In this document: piece after piece, positions 52,401-62,988 of the stretch | Position numbering within the stretch: the first letter of the stretch is position 1 | Layout of the letters: every line of letters begins with the position of its first letter | NCBI RefSeq assembly: GCF_050908995.1 | Contig: NC_135120.1 | Span: 558,001 to 622,000, forward strand | DNA length: 64,000 nt | Direction of reading: 5' to 3' | From: Andrena cerasifolii | Lineage: Eukaryota > Arthropoda > Insecta > Hymenoptera > Andrenidae | The notes under the pieces: model-generated | Told to the model about the DNA's origin: nothing | Database searches by the model: none | The model's input: the letters and a program-made list of their open reading frames with translations, nothing else | Made by a program: the position numbers and the translations under genes

Positions 52401-52914
52401 GCACACTCCGGGATAGGTCGATGCTGCAACCGTGTTTCTTCAGAAACGCTGCTCCCAGGATGCACTTCTCCACCATGTCTACGATGTAGAAGTCTTCCAC
52501 GCTCGAAAGTCCTCCGATGTTGACTTCCAAGCTCTTCTTACCGAAGACTTTAATTTGTTCGCCCGTAGTGGAACAAATGTCGAGTCTTGTCCGGACGATG
52601 CCCTTCGACGGACACAACTCCTTGTCCAGAAGGTTAACGGGGGAACCCGTGTCTAAGATGATTCTACAGGGTTTCCCCGCAATTTTTCCACATACGCATA
52701 TCTCTTCGTACGGAATTTCTGGATCTCCAGTCGCCTCCCGCATCGCCACACTCTTGACGACCGGGGGACTGCTCCTCAAGGTCCGGCGTCTCCCCCTTAC
52801 ACCGTCCGCTTCCCGTTTCCCGAGTTGGGTCTCTTGGGGGCGCCGTTGGTCCGGCTGTTCTTGGCCTTGAAGCAATCCCTTTGAACGTGGCCCGTTTTGC
52901 CACAGAGCCAGCAA
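49477..52914 (-). CDS. Gypsy B Pol (protease-RT-RNase H-integrase)
   Basis: The 1,145-residue open frame lies one base back (-1) from gag and overlaps it by 118 bp, so translation probably uses a -1 frameshift. Protease has ILDTGSPVNLL at about residue 85. RT has SPWSSPIVLVKKKDG, VDLQSGYWQI and the catalytic VYLDDIIIYG at about 410. RNase H has ILDTDASGFAIGGILSQ and RTDHAALRWLL. Integrase has the HHCC zinc head (HDAPAAGHFG...CRRCDTC), a core with ALDVVGPL, HTDQGRNF and GLVERLNRTL, and a GPY/F-like end with DWEGPYEV. All catalytic motifs are intact. It ends at 49477 with no break. Confidence 0.95.
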   Translation of the reverse strand: MLALWQNGPRSKGLLQGQEQPDQRRPQETQLGKREADGVRGRRRTLRSSPPVVKSVAMREATGDPEIPYEEICVCGKIAGKPCRIILDTGSPVNLLDKELCPSKGIVRTRLDICSTTGEQIKVFGKKSLEVNIGGLSSVEDFYIVDMVEKCILGAAFLKKHGCSIDLSRSVLCLPGKPEIRLGEPTAEKKRQEEEKEIVVPQHLEELYTRCSSGLSESQKKLFADLLCEFQDVFATDSNQIGNCDRVKHTVNTGDYPPIKQAPRRLPLHRRAEVEELLRKMKAQGVIEESRSPWSSPIVLVKKKDGTLRFCVDYRRLNEITKKDSYPLPRIEDTLDALAGSSWFSTVDLQSGYWQISMDKKDREKTAFSVGTGLWQFKVMPFGLCNAPATFERLMEDVLQDLTWKICLVYLDDIIIYGSDFEQELERLRTVFSRLRRAGLLMSPKKCSFFCREVKYLGHIVTESGVKTDPEKIRAISDWPQPKNITELRSFLGLCTYYRKFVKDFSRIAKPLHRLTETKQDYRWTEECQEVFQELKKRLTGAPVLAYPVAGKDFILDTDASGFAIGGILSQEHEGQEKVVAYFSKTLGKAERNYCVTRRELLAVVKSIEHFHHYLYGRRFIVRTDHAALRWLLTFKTPEGQVARWIERLQEYDFEIRHREGKAHRNADGLSRRPCSEEDCKNCDRLEKKEAEAERNFTTKIHGIFYDDERTKWKRSQEKDEEIGFILKKKGEGEKPVWQDVARFSPQLKYYWTIWDSLEVHEGLLCRKWESHDGATTSWLLVVPHERVAEVLQEFHDAPAAGHFGVNKTLARIRQQFFWPTCRQDVEEWCRRCDTCAAKKGPRQRGAGNLKVYNVGAPFERLALDVVGPLPRSQAGNRFMLVVADYFTRWPEVIAMPDQRAVTVARALLHNVVCRHGVPLEIHTDQGRNFESSVFKELLKLLGIRKTRTTPLHPQSDGLVERLNRTLLQYLAMFVSEHQRDWDEWIPMFLLAYRSARHEATQLTPAMILYGQELRLPLQLWRGLPPEIEEDEDIEQGYSEWIRGKMKKIHEFVRRRLDIYSSKMKTWYDRHVHAVEFQPGGRVWLFQPRRTKGKCPKLQADWEGPYEVVDRINDLVYRIRRSPRKKCQVVHVRRLAKYEGRFAAY

Positions 52915-53993
52915 GTAATCCTCGATGTGTCGTCGTTCTGGTGCTCGGGCTTGTCGGTCCTTCTCCTCTTTTCCGGGAACCTTGTAAATTCGGAGGGTTT
53001 AGCCTTCCGTTTCTCCGAGTATCTTTCTCGTGATTCGACCGGGGGACCGCGAGACATCGCTTCTACGGCCTCAATTTCTAGTGCTCTAGTCACCGCGGCT
53101 CTTAGGGACGTGAACCCGCCGAGCCGCAGCTCCCGTTGCATGGCAGAGCTTGACAATGCCGTCACAAATTGAGACGCGGCGAGCTTGTCACGGGTTTCCA
53201 CCGGGCAGTCGGCGAACGCGGACTGCGCTAAACGTTCGATTTTGGTGGCGAGCGAGGAGATGCTTTCATCTCTCCGCTGCCTATGGCTCTGGAAGAGTAC
53301 GTAGTTCAAATTGGACAGATTTTTCGCCCCGTAGCGGAATTCGAGTGCCGAAACCAATTCTGCGAAACTTTCACATTGGGTAGCGGAGAGCGTCGTGAGG
53401 ACGCTCCTCGCAGAGCCCCCGAGAGAAGCGATCAAGGCTGTAGCCTTCTTTTGGTCATTCCAACCATTCGCGCGCGCGATCGTCTCAAATTGCACCTTAT
53501 ACTCTTCCCACGAATTTTTCCCATCAAATATTGTCGGTTTCACAGCGTATCCCAAACTGAGAACGTGCGGTTCCGACAAAGAAGCAGCGGCGGGCACACT
53601 GAAGGGTGCGGGGACTTGCGCCGGGGGAACACAATTTATAACACTATTTACAACAGGCACATTCTCCCCACCTTGAGGGTTCGCGCCGCTACCAACCGAA
53701 CTACAGCTGTTTTGTAACGAAGCGGTTACGACCTGAATTCTTTCCTCCATATTCGCCATGCGCGCCTCGAAAGCCGCTTGTGTCTGTCGGTCAGCGGCTT
53801 CCCTCTCTTCTCTGCGACGGTCTTCTCTCTGCCAGCGGGCCTCGTCATCCCTCCGCTGTTCCCGCATCTGTCCCACGATGCTTAACTGGAGGGAGGTGAG
53901 AAGTTCCTGTATGGAGGTATCCCCCGTCGGTAAAGGAGGAATGTTTGAAGAGGCCGCGGATGCGCGAGTGGGCATCCCACTCCGTGTGGGCAT
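52797..53993 (-). CDS. Gypsy B Gag (398 aa)
   Basis: The ATG at 53993 directly follows the primer-binding site. The open frame extends back into the LTR but that start is unlikely. It has an N-terminal tandem MPTRSGMPTR, then a highly charged coiled-coil region (REQRRDDEARWQREDRR). The Gag capsid domain includes WEEYKVQFETIARANGW. One zinc knuckle CWLCGKTGHVQRDC lies near the end. It overlaps pol by 118 bp. Confidence 0.85.
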   Translation of the reverse strand: MPTRSGMPTRASAASSNIPPLPTGDTSIQELLTSLQLSIVGQMREQRRDDEARWQREDRRREEREAADRQTQAAFEARMANMEERIQVVTASLQNSCSSVGSGANPQGGENVPVVNSVINCVPPAQVPAPFSVPAAASLSEPHVLSLGYAVKPTIFDGKNSWEEYKVQFETIARANGWNDQKKATALIASLGGSARSVLTTLSATQCESFAELVSALEFRYGAKNLSNLNYVLFQSHRQRRDESISSLATKIERLAQSAFADCPVETRDKLAASQFVTALSSSAMQRELRLGGFTSLRAAVTRALEIEAVEAMSRGPPVESRERYSEKRKAKPSEFTRFPEKRRRTDKPEHQNDDTSRITCWLCGKTGHVQRDCFKAKNSRTNGAPKRPNSGNGKRTV

Positions 53994-54010
53994 CCCACTT
54001 CTGACACCAT

Positions 54011-54280
54011 TGTTACACTTTTGTGTAACGGGGGTAGCTCGGTTTAGCATAATTAGGTTTAATACAACAATACAATATGAAACTACAAGAACGGTGAACA
54101 ACAAGAAATGTCTAATACAAGGATAATGCAGTAATCTCGATACGTCTATTCGCGATGGCGTCTGACTCTCGAATGACAGCTTGACAGGCGATCGATCCGA
54201 TCGCCTTCTTCTCGCTGTCCTCTTGTTCTTGTCACGAGCACCAGCAGGCCTTGGATTTCAACTAAAGGGTGCTCGCAACA
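54011..54280 (-). repeat. Gypsy B 5' LTR
   Basis: 270 bp, ends at the primer-binding site. Confidence 0.95.
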
Positions 54281-55860
54281 ATATTTTCAAAATATCGATA
54301 CGACTATTTTTACCGAAGTTATGACCATGTAAACTTGCCCCTATTTTCGGGCTCCTAGAGGTGATCCTTTAATTAATGTGAGGAGTGTATAACGAAATAA
54401 ATATAAAATTTCTACATTCCGTCTCATCGGCCCGAAAGTTGCAGGAACGTATTGCTGATAGTTTTCACATAAAAATGAGTCCAAACACGGTATAAATCGG
54501 ATTATTAATGACTTAATTAAACAATGATGAACGTACGAATGGGAAAAGAATGAATGGGGCAAGCGGGGTAAAGTAATATCATCCGATGCGGTGCGCATAG
54601 CATAGAATATGTGTACGTAAAACGTCAAAGATAGCTGCGTTGATATACATATTTGAAGAATATGAATAATACTATATTATATACAATAAAATACCGCGCT
54701 AGTACTACTACTACTACTACTACTACTGCAACAACGACATCTCAAACTGTGACTTCATACAAATCTGTACCATAACACATAACTTACCTTTCTCGACGCT
54801 TTGTATTTTTGGACTAACGCTTTGCAGATAACGTAGGCTGCTTCACTTTTGCATCACCCTTCGAATAGCGTCTATTTCTTGCATCTGCGGCTTCCTTCTT
54901 TAATTCCATGGCTATGGAATGATCACACATACTTATCAACACTACGATAACGAACCACGCAGGAATGGAACAATTCACAAATTATGAATATTCCATATGT
55001 ATCAATATCTGCGCAGTAAATAAAACCCCGATTGCTTTCTGCGTCTTCACCGTAGTGCAAGCGGCAGAAAACTGATCAGCTAGCATTGTCGCTGCATTAG
55101 TTACAGATGCTGAGAAGCAGAACAAAAGATAGTGTGAAAAGGACGGGTATATGCGTTCTATTCCTCTCTTTCCTCTTAGGATTGGTGTATGCTGATGCAT
55201 TTACATATAGTATGTACTTCCGGGAATACATTTGGGTTGCAGAAATGTACCCAAGAAAGAATTTTGGATTATCCGGTGCATATACTTTTGACGTATCACC
55301 TTTGCGCGTTTGAACTTTTACGCGGGCCGAGATGTGTCGATCGGTCCTTGGTGCAAGTGAAATACAAAATATTAAGTGAGTAAGAAGGACAGTTTGGGTC
55401 CAGTCAAGCGGTTTCAGGAAAGAATCGCAAGTTGTGTAGTAGGATCACCTACAGGAGTGGTGGTAATGTGTGCGTGAATCGTGCCAGCAGTTGTTTTCTG
55501 GCAACGCTGGCCCTCGAGGCCAACAAAGCCTCGATCGTCAGAAGCACGCGTAACTGTCGAGCAGTGAAGATCTTAAGTACCTTCACGCTTCCTACGCCTG
55601 CCCTTTTCACTATACGTGCCTGTTATTATGAAAGTGGTCTAAGTTCAAATTTTTCATTTACATTTTACTTATTTTTTTACGTATTATATCAACATGATAC
55701 ATAATAAACGTGAAGTTCAATTTCTTTCTTTTTCGACTGACGCCATTTTCATATTAACTGACACACTTCTACATTTTACTTCCAACCCAAGACTGCATTT
55801 AGTTCCGGGTAAAGTTTCATTACCGTCATAGTATTGTTGTAATTTTTTGTGTAAAATCTA
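54281..55860. other. Intergenic; (ACT)n at 54703-54727
   Basis: No supported gene. A short relative of the 31126-31289 hairpin lies at about 55446-55480. Confidence 0.4.
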
Positions 55861-55904
55861 TCGTGTGAACTGTGATTGTTTGAGTGTCCGCGTGTTTCTC
55901 AAGC

Positions 55905-56204
55905 TGCGTATCGCCATTGCGGGGCTGCCTCGCATGGCACACCTCGCGGAGTGGACAGTCTGGAGACTACCTCGACCATGTTTATTTTACGAGGCATCAG
56001 CCGTCGATTTTTCGACGTGTCCAAAGGTGCCTCGCGGCCCCAAGATCAAAAATCGCTTGGCTCCGGCGACGCAAATATCATGCTGGAGGTAGCGCGAGAC
56101 TATCATACGAGCCTGCCTCGCAAAGTGATCATGATCGAGGTAGTCTCCAGACTCTCCATTCCGCGAAGTGTGCCTCGCGCGGCAACCTTGCAATGTCGAT
56201 ACGC
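55905..56204. repeat. Foldback with ~75-bp arms
   Basis: cgtatcgccattgcggggct at 55905 through ctacctcgaccatg at 55978 is mirrored by 56130-56204, with compensating differences scattered. Confidence 0.8.
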
Positions 56205-56296
56205 AACGCTCAGAGATTCGTGTATTCATTCTCACGAAGAATAAGAAAGTTATGTTATAATTTACCCGCGAAATGTCTAAAAAAGGTATATACATT

Positions 56297-56573
56297 CGGG
56301 TGCAATAGAGGCTTCCTTTAGTTGAAACTAAAGACAAGTAATAAAAATCTAGTTTCTAAACATCACAAGTGGAAAAATCGGAAATTTTAAAATCACAAAT
56401 GTCGGACATTTGAAAATACAGATATTTTGAAACTTGATAACCTCACAATTACAAATTTTGGAAATGTTTAAATTTCAAAGCTTTCGAACTTGGAAATTGG
56501 AGCATTTAAAAATCTGAAGATTCTCCTCCTGCGTTAAATGTTGGCTAAAGGAAGCCTATATTGTACCCAAATT
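56297..56573. repeat. Foldback with ~28-bp ends
   Basis: gggtgcaatagaggcttcc near 56299 is mirrored by ggaagcctatattgtaccc at about 56551. The interior is AT-rich with repeated aaattt/tttgaaa words. Confidence 0.65.
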
Positions 56574-56601
56574 GTACCAACTTGATAAACGTGTACTCTT
56601 C

Positions 56602-56834
56602 TCAGAGTTGGGCAAAATATAATCTAATTACAAATTATAAATTACGATTAAAATGTAATTGTGTAATTGATTACACATTATTTTCTGCAATCATTAATTT
56701 AGATAGTTGACAAAATTTATTGTGGTCAACTACCTAAATAAACAATTACAGAAAATAATGTGTAATCAATTACACAATTACATTTTAATCGTAATTTGTA
56801 GTTTGTAATTAGGTTACATTTTGGCCAACTCTGA
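56602..56834. mobile_element. 233-bp palindromic MITE with TCAGAGTTGG ends
   Basis: It is nearly perfectly self-complementary over its length, with ends tcagagttgggcaaaat and its near-complement attttggccaactctga. It is a short relative of 45824-47290. Confidence 0.85.
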
Positions 56835-56901
56835 CGCTTCTGCTGCACTTTCAAATCCATTTACGTTCAATAGTTTCACTGTTTCTTCGACTCTTTTACA
56901 G

Positions 56902-57213
56902 ATGACTGGAAAAGAAAGCGATATTGAGAAGAGAGGAAAGGAAGGGTCTCCGTCTCGGGGACGGAGTTCGAAACACCCTCCTAACCCAAGACGGAGTCCA
57001 ACACGTAGCCGGACTCCGTCCTTGCGACGGAGGCGAAAGAATAGCCGGACTCCGTCGCGAAGACGGAGTCGAACGAGAAGCCGGACTCCGTCGCGAAGAC
57101 GGAGTCGAACGAGAGGCCGGACTCTGTCGCGAAGACGGAGTCAAACGAGGAGTCGACTCCGTCCTCGCGACGGTGTCATCGAAGCGAACAAAGTTTATTG
57201 TGGATGCGTATGA
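56902..57213 (+). CDS. RS-repeat ORF (103 aa)
   Basis: The ATG directly follows a good splice acceptor (actcttttacag). After an N-terminal MTGKESDIEKRGKEG, the protein is Arg/Ser/Thr/Pro repeats such as SRTPSRRRSRTR, resembling RS domains of splicing factors. The DNA is a 36-bp minisatellite (about 57045-57150) whose units are themselves palindromic (gactccgtc...gacggagtc). It may be an exon of a spliced gene; the upstream side is cut by a MITE. It may also be translation of a repeat. Confidence 0.35.
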   Translation: MTGKESDIEKRGKEGSPSRGRSSKHPPNPRRSPTRSRTPSLRRRRKNSRTPSRRRSRTRSRTPSRRRSRTRGRTLSRRRSQTRSRLRPRDGVIEANKVYCGCV

Positions 57214-57372
57214 CTCTGCAGTATAAGAAGCACGTATGTAGATACGTAGGCAATCTCACGCAAACATTTCTTACATTCTCACGAAAGTGTGAAAACATTA
57301 TTGTAGTAATTAACAAAAGGTTTATTTTCATATTATAGTACAGTGACCTTAGAAACGAACTGAAGCGGCTAC

Positions 57373-57465
57373 GGTATGGTGGAGGAAGAGGAGGAAGAAG
57401 GGGAAGAGGTGGAAGAGGTGGAGGAAGAGGAGGAGGAAGGGGAATGGGTGGAAGAGGCGCAAATT
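57373..57465 (+). other. Purine-rich tract that could encode an RGG box
   Basis: A ggtggaaga-type repeat, open in one frame, reads about 28 residues of Gly/Arg (YGGGRGGRRGRGG...). A possible acceptor atagtacag lies just upstream at about 57337-57345. It could be a second exon of the RS gene, but the frames do not join simply. Confidence 0.3.
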
Positions 57466-57557
57466 TTTTTTTTATTTTAATTAATTTATTAAATATACAA
57501 ATTTAAACATATATTTAATCAAACATATTTTTATTCGAAGGCCTTTCATCCGTCAGA

Positions 57558-57649
57558 CATGAATAATTTTCTCGTATTTATTCGTATTTTAGTTGATTAC
57601 CATATATTTAGTCGAGAATGTACGAATAAATACGAGAAAATTATTCATG
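57558..57649. repeat. Hairpin, 29-bp perfect arms
   Basis: Positions 57558-57586 and 57621-57649 are exact complements (catgaataattttctcg... and ...cgagaaaattattcatg). Confidence 0.9.
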
Positions 57650-57729
57650 GCCGACAATTAAAATCCCCACGCTTCAAATAAAAATTGGCTCGAGTTATGT
57701 AATGCTCATCTCTAGTATTTTGCTATATC

Positions 57730-57837
57730 ATTGAGGCAGTAAGAGTAACAACGGACTAACCCACTTTTTTTTTTAAATTCAGTTAGTAATTTTTTTTTTA
57801 ATGTAGGTTAATCCGTTGTTGCTCTCACTGCCTCAAT
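57730..57837. mobile_element. 108-bp hairpin MITE
   Basis: The arms start attgaggcagtaagagtaac and end with the near-complement ctgcctcaat, about 32 bp each. The element interrupts the left side of the 57839-58548 repeat. Confidence 0.75.
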
Positions 57838-58548
57838 TATAACATAAATTCGACAGCGATTTCAAGTGATGTATGTGTCACGGTAAAAGCATTAATTTAG
57901 TAAATGTATACAGTTCCCAGCAGTTCCTAATCAATGTATGCCTAAAATGCATATAACCTAACCTCTAATCGTACGAAAATGCATACATTGACTGCATCAC
58001 GCTTTTACTGTGGCATATTTATCCACCTAACGCTTCAGTTTTGCTATGATTCCACGTTGGCAGTCCTCCCGAGTAGGCGCCATCTCGTATTCACTATCTG
58101 AACTAAATTTGTCACGTGACTTGCTCTGTATTATCGCCAATATGGCGGAACTCGTATTTGGGAATGCAATCACGGGCTTACGTTGTTTGTCGTTATATGA
58201 GCAAATTTTGAGCTGGGTGAGGTCTCATTCGAAAGAGGAAGGTTCAGTACAGCCCGCTCTGCTCATCGTTTGAGTCACAAAACTCTTTTAGTGACGTACA
58301 AATACTTGGAATCTGCGAGTGAATTTTGCCCACTTTTTCTCTACTTTGGACACTCATATTATTACATATCAACACAATTTCTTTGAACCATGAGCAGAGC
58401 GGGCTGCATTCAACCTTCATCTTTCGAATGAGACCTCGCCCAGCCCAAAATTTGCTCATATATGGACAAACAACGTCAGCGCGCAAACCCATGTTTCGGG
58501 CCAGATTATGTCGGTATACAGAGCGCTGCATTACCCGTGTCTACCCCC
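57838..58548. mobile_element. Partial copy of the TTAA element (right end)
   Basis: It aligns with 31905-32617 throughout and ends in the same cgtgtctaccccc followed by TTAA (58549-58552). The left part of the element is not present. Confidence 0.85.
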
Positions 58549-58552
58549 TTAA

Positions 58553-58854
58553 GGACATCTTGTAAATAACAAAAGATGTAAAAGCGTTTGCGTTTGAAAG
58601 GGGCACTTGAACCCCGAGAGCGAAAGTGAACGGACGTGCAATTATAAATGTAGCGAAATTCTTATTTGTATTGTTTAAATTCGTTGAGTTCATTAAATTT
58701 ATTAGTTGTTTGTGTTCAAATCGTTTCCTTACATTATTATTTTTATCTCTAAAAATCCGCGTCCAGGGAGCAGAACGCCTTAGCGTTCCACGGACATTGT
58801 CCCGCGCTTGAATTCCCCACCAGAAAACTACTAGTCCCCCAAGGCCACGCAACA
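58553..58854 (+). repeat. Partial Gypsy D-type LTR
   Basis: It resembles the 3' half of the LTR at 58861-59543 (about 59225-59543) and ends acgcaaca. Its 5' side is replaced by the TTAA element. Confidence 0.6.
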
Positions 58855-58860
58855 TAATAT

Positions 58861-59543
58861 TGTTGCGACTCCCGTCTAGCGGCGTGTAGTATAAGCTTCA
58901 GAAGCGCGAAGTTCGAATCGGATCACACGACTGTAATAGGAAAGGGAGACAAGGTGAAGTTCGCGCAAGCCTGAGGTGTTTGAAAATAGTTAGAGATTCT
59001 TTTAATGAGGGGACTTCAAGATTATAAACTAATCGATACCCACTTGGAAACGGGTGTTTGAATAAATGAATCTCACCTTTCTCCCTTCACCTAGGTGTGT
59101 AATTACAGCGCAATGTGGTTAAACGCTCGTTTTTGCAAAAATCGATAACCGAAAGGAATCGGATCGACGAATACGATTTTAGCTAATAAATCTGTAAATT
59201 TGCGATTGGCTCTTAGAATCTAAGACATTTTGTAATTAACAAAAGGTGGAAAAGGGGTGAATTTTTAGAAAGCGTCACTTGAGCCTGAAAAGCCATCACG
59301 AGTAGTCGTATAAATAAAAGTTCTGTTCAGATTGAAATTGTGTTTAAAATCGTTTATTTTCTTCCATTACAGTTACAAATTTACTAAGTTCAAGCAGTTT
59401 CATTCCGTTCTTATTACTACTTTCATCATGTTTTCCATTAAAAAATGTGCGTCCAAGGAGCAGAGTGCCTAAGTACTCCACGGGCGTCGACCCTCGCCGA
59501 ATTCCCTACCAAGGATCCAGAGGACCCAAACGGCCTCGCAACA
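58861..59543 (+). repeat. Gypsy D 5' LTR (683 bp)
   Basis: It has inverted terminal 8-mers TGTTGCGA/TCGCAACA. The first ~260 bp recur in the 3' LTR. Confidence 0.75.
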
Positions 59544-59992
59544 TTTTGGTGACAGCGGTGGGATCTTTTTCAAATTCGCCGGCTCGTGGACGCAGGATCT
59601 GAGGAGCAGCCATCTGCAAATCCTGGCGGTACTTCTTCCCTGGGTATTGGACGATCTTCCCCGACGCTGCACGCACCCCGACGGAGGTTTATCATCGTCG
59701 AGACCAATCACCACTGCGTAACTGACGTTAATCACCGTAATTGTGAGAGATACTAGTTAACTTAAATTTGATTATTGAGTTCATTGTTCATCGTTCACCG
59801 TTCTATAATTCGCCGTAGTTATTAAGATAGTTATTGTTCCTGCTAAGTTAGTTAATATTCGCATTACGAAAATGTGGCGTATTAATCGAAACGCGTTAAG
59901 ATGGAGGAGAGAACGGCAATCTCGGTCGGACAGCCTACAAAATCTTGAGGCCGAGGATATATCCGTTTAGCCTGCGCGAGTAGAGCCTCCAT

Positions 59993-61717
59993 TTGCCGTG
60001 TCATGGCCTCGGCCGCCGGTTATTCTGCCAACGCGAAATTACCTACCTTGGGCATAGTATCTCTAGCGGAGGAGTGAAACCGGATCCCGGGAAAATCAAA
60101 GCTGTAAAGTTGTTCCCCATTCCTAAAACCAAAAAGAATATTAAACAATTTTTAGGCCTGGTCGGTTATTATAGACGTTTCATTCCTGATATGGCAAAAG
60201 CCGCGAAACCTTTGACGCGGTTGTTGAAAGCGGACATTCCTTTTGATTGGAACGTTAATGCCCAATTTGCTTTTGAAAATTTACGTGATATAATTTGTTC
60301 CGAACCTTTATTGCAATTTCCGGATTTCAAACAACCTTTCCTTGTGACCTCGGATGCTTCGAATTACGCTGTGGGAGCCGTGTTGAGCCAGGGCCAGATT
60401 GGAAAAGATCTTCCTATTGCATATGCGTCAAGGACGCTTAACAGCGCTGAAATCAATTATTCCACCATTGAAAAGGAGTTACTTGCTGTTATCTTCGCAC
60501 TTGATCACTTTCGACCCTATTTATATGGTCAACAATTCACTTTAATAACTGATCATCGCCCGCTGGTCTGGTTACATAATGTAAAGGATCCTATTTCCCG
60601 GATCATGAGGTGGCGAATTAAATTAAACGAGTACGACTACAACATAGTATAAAAACCAGGGAAAGTAAATTCCAATACAGACGCGCTATCCCGCAACCCT
60701 CCGGATCCTATCTATCTCGACCAAAACTCTTCTTCCCCGATCACAGAATTCACCACTAACCGAACAAAGACGGACTGCACTGACACCCCTCCTTTTAAGC
60801 GTCTGCAAAGGGTAGTCGTAGGCGCCAACGACGCACCACTTGCAGATTCTGAGAAAGTAGAGGGTATGGACTGTGATAGAATATGGGAAAATAATGAGAA
60901 GTTAATAGCTACTATCTTTCTCACCCATGAAGAAAATCTTAACGGTCCACCTGAAGTCTTCATTGAGGGTGAACACTCCAACGACAGTTCAATGGACAGT
61001 GACGTTTATTTTACTGCAGACGAAGAGATGTCACCTTCTCTTACGGTAGAAATACCTGAGAAGCATGGAGCCCTTACTGAAAATGTAGAGATTGGAGGAT
61101 CGTTCTTGAGAGGTTGTGGGGGTATGCCCCGATTTGGGAGTCGTTTGGACATCGGAAAGGCCGACTTCGAAGGCACCCCGCCACAGATACCGCTAGGGGC
61201 TGCCCACGTACCTCAGGGTGAGCAGGCGGTGTTCGACAGGGGACATCGGAGAGGCTTTGACAAAAAGCACCCCACCCAGGTCTCCAACTTGGCACCCACG
61301 GCTTGTGTCAAGTTAGGGGCTGAGGAGCCAACAGAGGCTGAAAGATGCCGGCTTTTATTTGAGACGAAGTCCGTAGATGATGAGACACGATCCTCCGTTA
61401 AAACGACCTCAGGAAATGGTGACCTAATTGAACAAAGCAATAGTAGAGTTTTAAGGACAAAGACTATTTCACTAATGTCAAACATTCATCACTCCTTTCC
61501 TCCCAATATCATTTATACTAAAGACTATCTCTATATGCGCAAAGATAATGCTATTCCTTTCTTCTCTCTCGATAATGAAGTTGTATCTCAAACCACTAAA
61601 GATTTATTAAGTTATAATAAATTTTCCCTTGAACAGGTTAAACAATATAAACCCAATGTCGGAGAAACAATGGTTTTCCCTAACGAAAAACCTTTTATCT
61701 TTCACCTTTTTGTTTAA
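59993..61717 (+). pseudogene. Gypsy D RT tail, RNase H and spacer
   Basis: The RT connection part with YLGHSISSGGVKPDP and GLVGYYRRFIPD is followed by RNase H (TSDASNYAVGAVLSQGQIGKD, TDHRPLVWLH). A TAA at 60650-60652 interrupts it, then the same frame resumes with NTDALSRNPP. A spacer of about 230 residues follows, then a YMRKDNAIPFFS block just before integrase. Further stops lie at 61715 and soon after. The catalytic RT core is deleted. Confidence 0.8.
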
Positions 61718-62988
61718 TCCTAGACAACAGAATCGGTAAATCACGCCCACCTTGAATCCTCAGTAACTTCTCTCAAACATCTTATGGACTCTTTAGATGT
61801 CAAAACTGTTAGCATCTCTAGAAATGATAATAATATTGAGCCAATTAGTTGGGATTCCATCGAAAGCCTTTTAAAACAGGAATTAAGTAACTTACAATAT
61901 ACTATTACTGGTTGTACTGGCGAAGTTGTAACTCCACTTCCATCCAGGAGACCACTTATCATAAAAGAGTTCCATGAATCTACCATAGGTGGTCACCAAG
62001 GTATCCAGAAACTCTTCCATAGAATCAGGGAAGACTTTTACTGGCCACACATAGGAAAGGAAATAAGAAACTTCGTTCATTCTTGTTCAAGCTGTCAGAG
62101 GAATAAAATATTTCTGCTAAGATCAAACAACCCATGCGAATAACCGACACTCCTAAAAGAGCATTTGAAAAGGTGCAGATGGATATAGTCGGTCCTTTAC
62201 CGGAAACGAAAAAGGGCAATCGATACTTATTAACTCTCCAAGATAATCTTACCAAATATTCGGACGCAATTCCACTGGTCAGTATTGATTCAGTCTCTGT
62301 GGCCATGGCTCTGGCTGAACAATTTATCAGCAGATTCGGGTGCCCTAGAACTATACAAACCGACCAGGGGAGTAATTTTGTTAGCAACATAATGAAAACC
62401 TTTTGTAGAATATTTAGAATCCAACAAATTACCTCTACTGCATTTCATCCACAATCCTTGGGATCCCTCGAACGGGCACACCGAGTTTTCATGGACTATT
62501 TAAAACATTTTTACACGAAGACTGACTGGGACGATTGGATTCGTTTTGGTATTTTTTCATATAATACGTCTGTCCACGAAACTACCGGTTTCACCCCCCA
62601 CGAGCTTGTATTTGGCGCAAAAGCTATTACCCCCTCAGAGTTTGTTAAGCAACAGGTTCCACGAACGTTTGTCGATTACTTGGATAACTTGTTATCAAAG
62701 GTAACCACGACACAGGCATTAGCAGCAGCGAATCTAGGAAGGGCACAGCAAAGGAGCAAACTCGATTATGATAGGAAAGTAAACCCTCGTAAATTTTCTG
62801 TAGGAGACGACGTATATTTGTTCAGGGAACCAAAAATATCAAAATTCGACTCCAGCTGGTTAGGACCATACAAAATTCTTAGAATGTTTAACGACTTAAA
62901 TGCAGAGATAGGTATAAGAGTTAACAAAACTAAAATAGTTAATGTGAATAAACTAAAATTAGCCTGCGTAAGATTAGACTCCTTATAG
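61718..62988 (+). pseudogene. Gypsy D integrase, frameshifted
   Basis: The HHCC zinc head (EFHESTIGGHQG...CSSCQRNK) is in the frame ending at 62143. The core continues in another frame from about 62113. It has D in VQMDIVGPL, D in QTDQGSNF and E in SLERAHRVF, then FTPHELVFG and a SWLGPYKIL end. The shift near 62105-62130 disables it. Confidence 0.8.

Larger units (their letters stand above)
47927..54280 (-). mobile_element. Complete Gypsy element B (6,354 bp)
   Basis: Two 270-bp LTRs (47927-48196 and 54011-54280) appear identical by eye and begin TGTTGCGAGC in element orientation. A 4-bp duplication ATAT flanks it (47923-47926 and 54281-54284). The primer-binding site TGGTGTCAGAAGTGGGA fits the 3' end of a tRNA-Leu from memory. 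Gag and Pol are both open. It is probably a very recent and possibly active copy. Confidence 0.95.
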
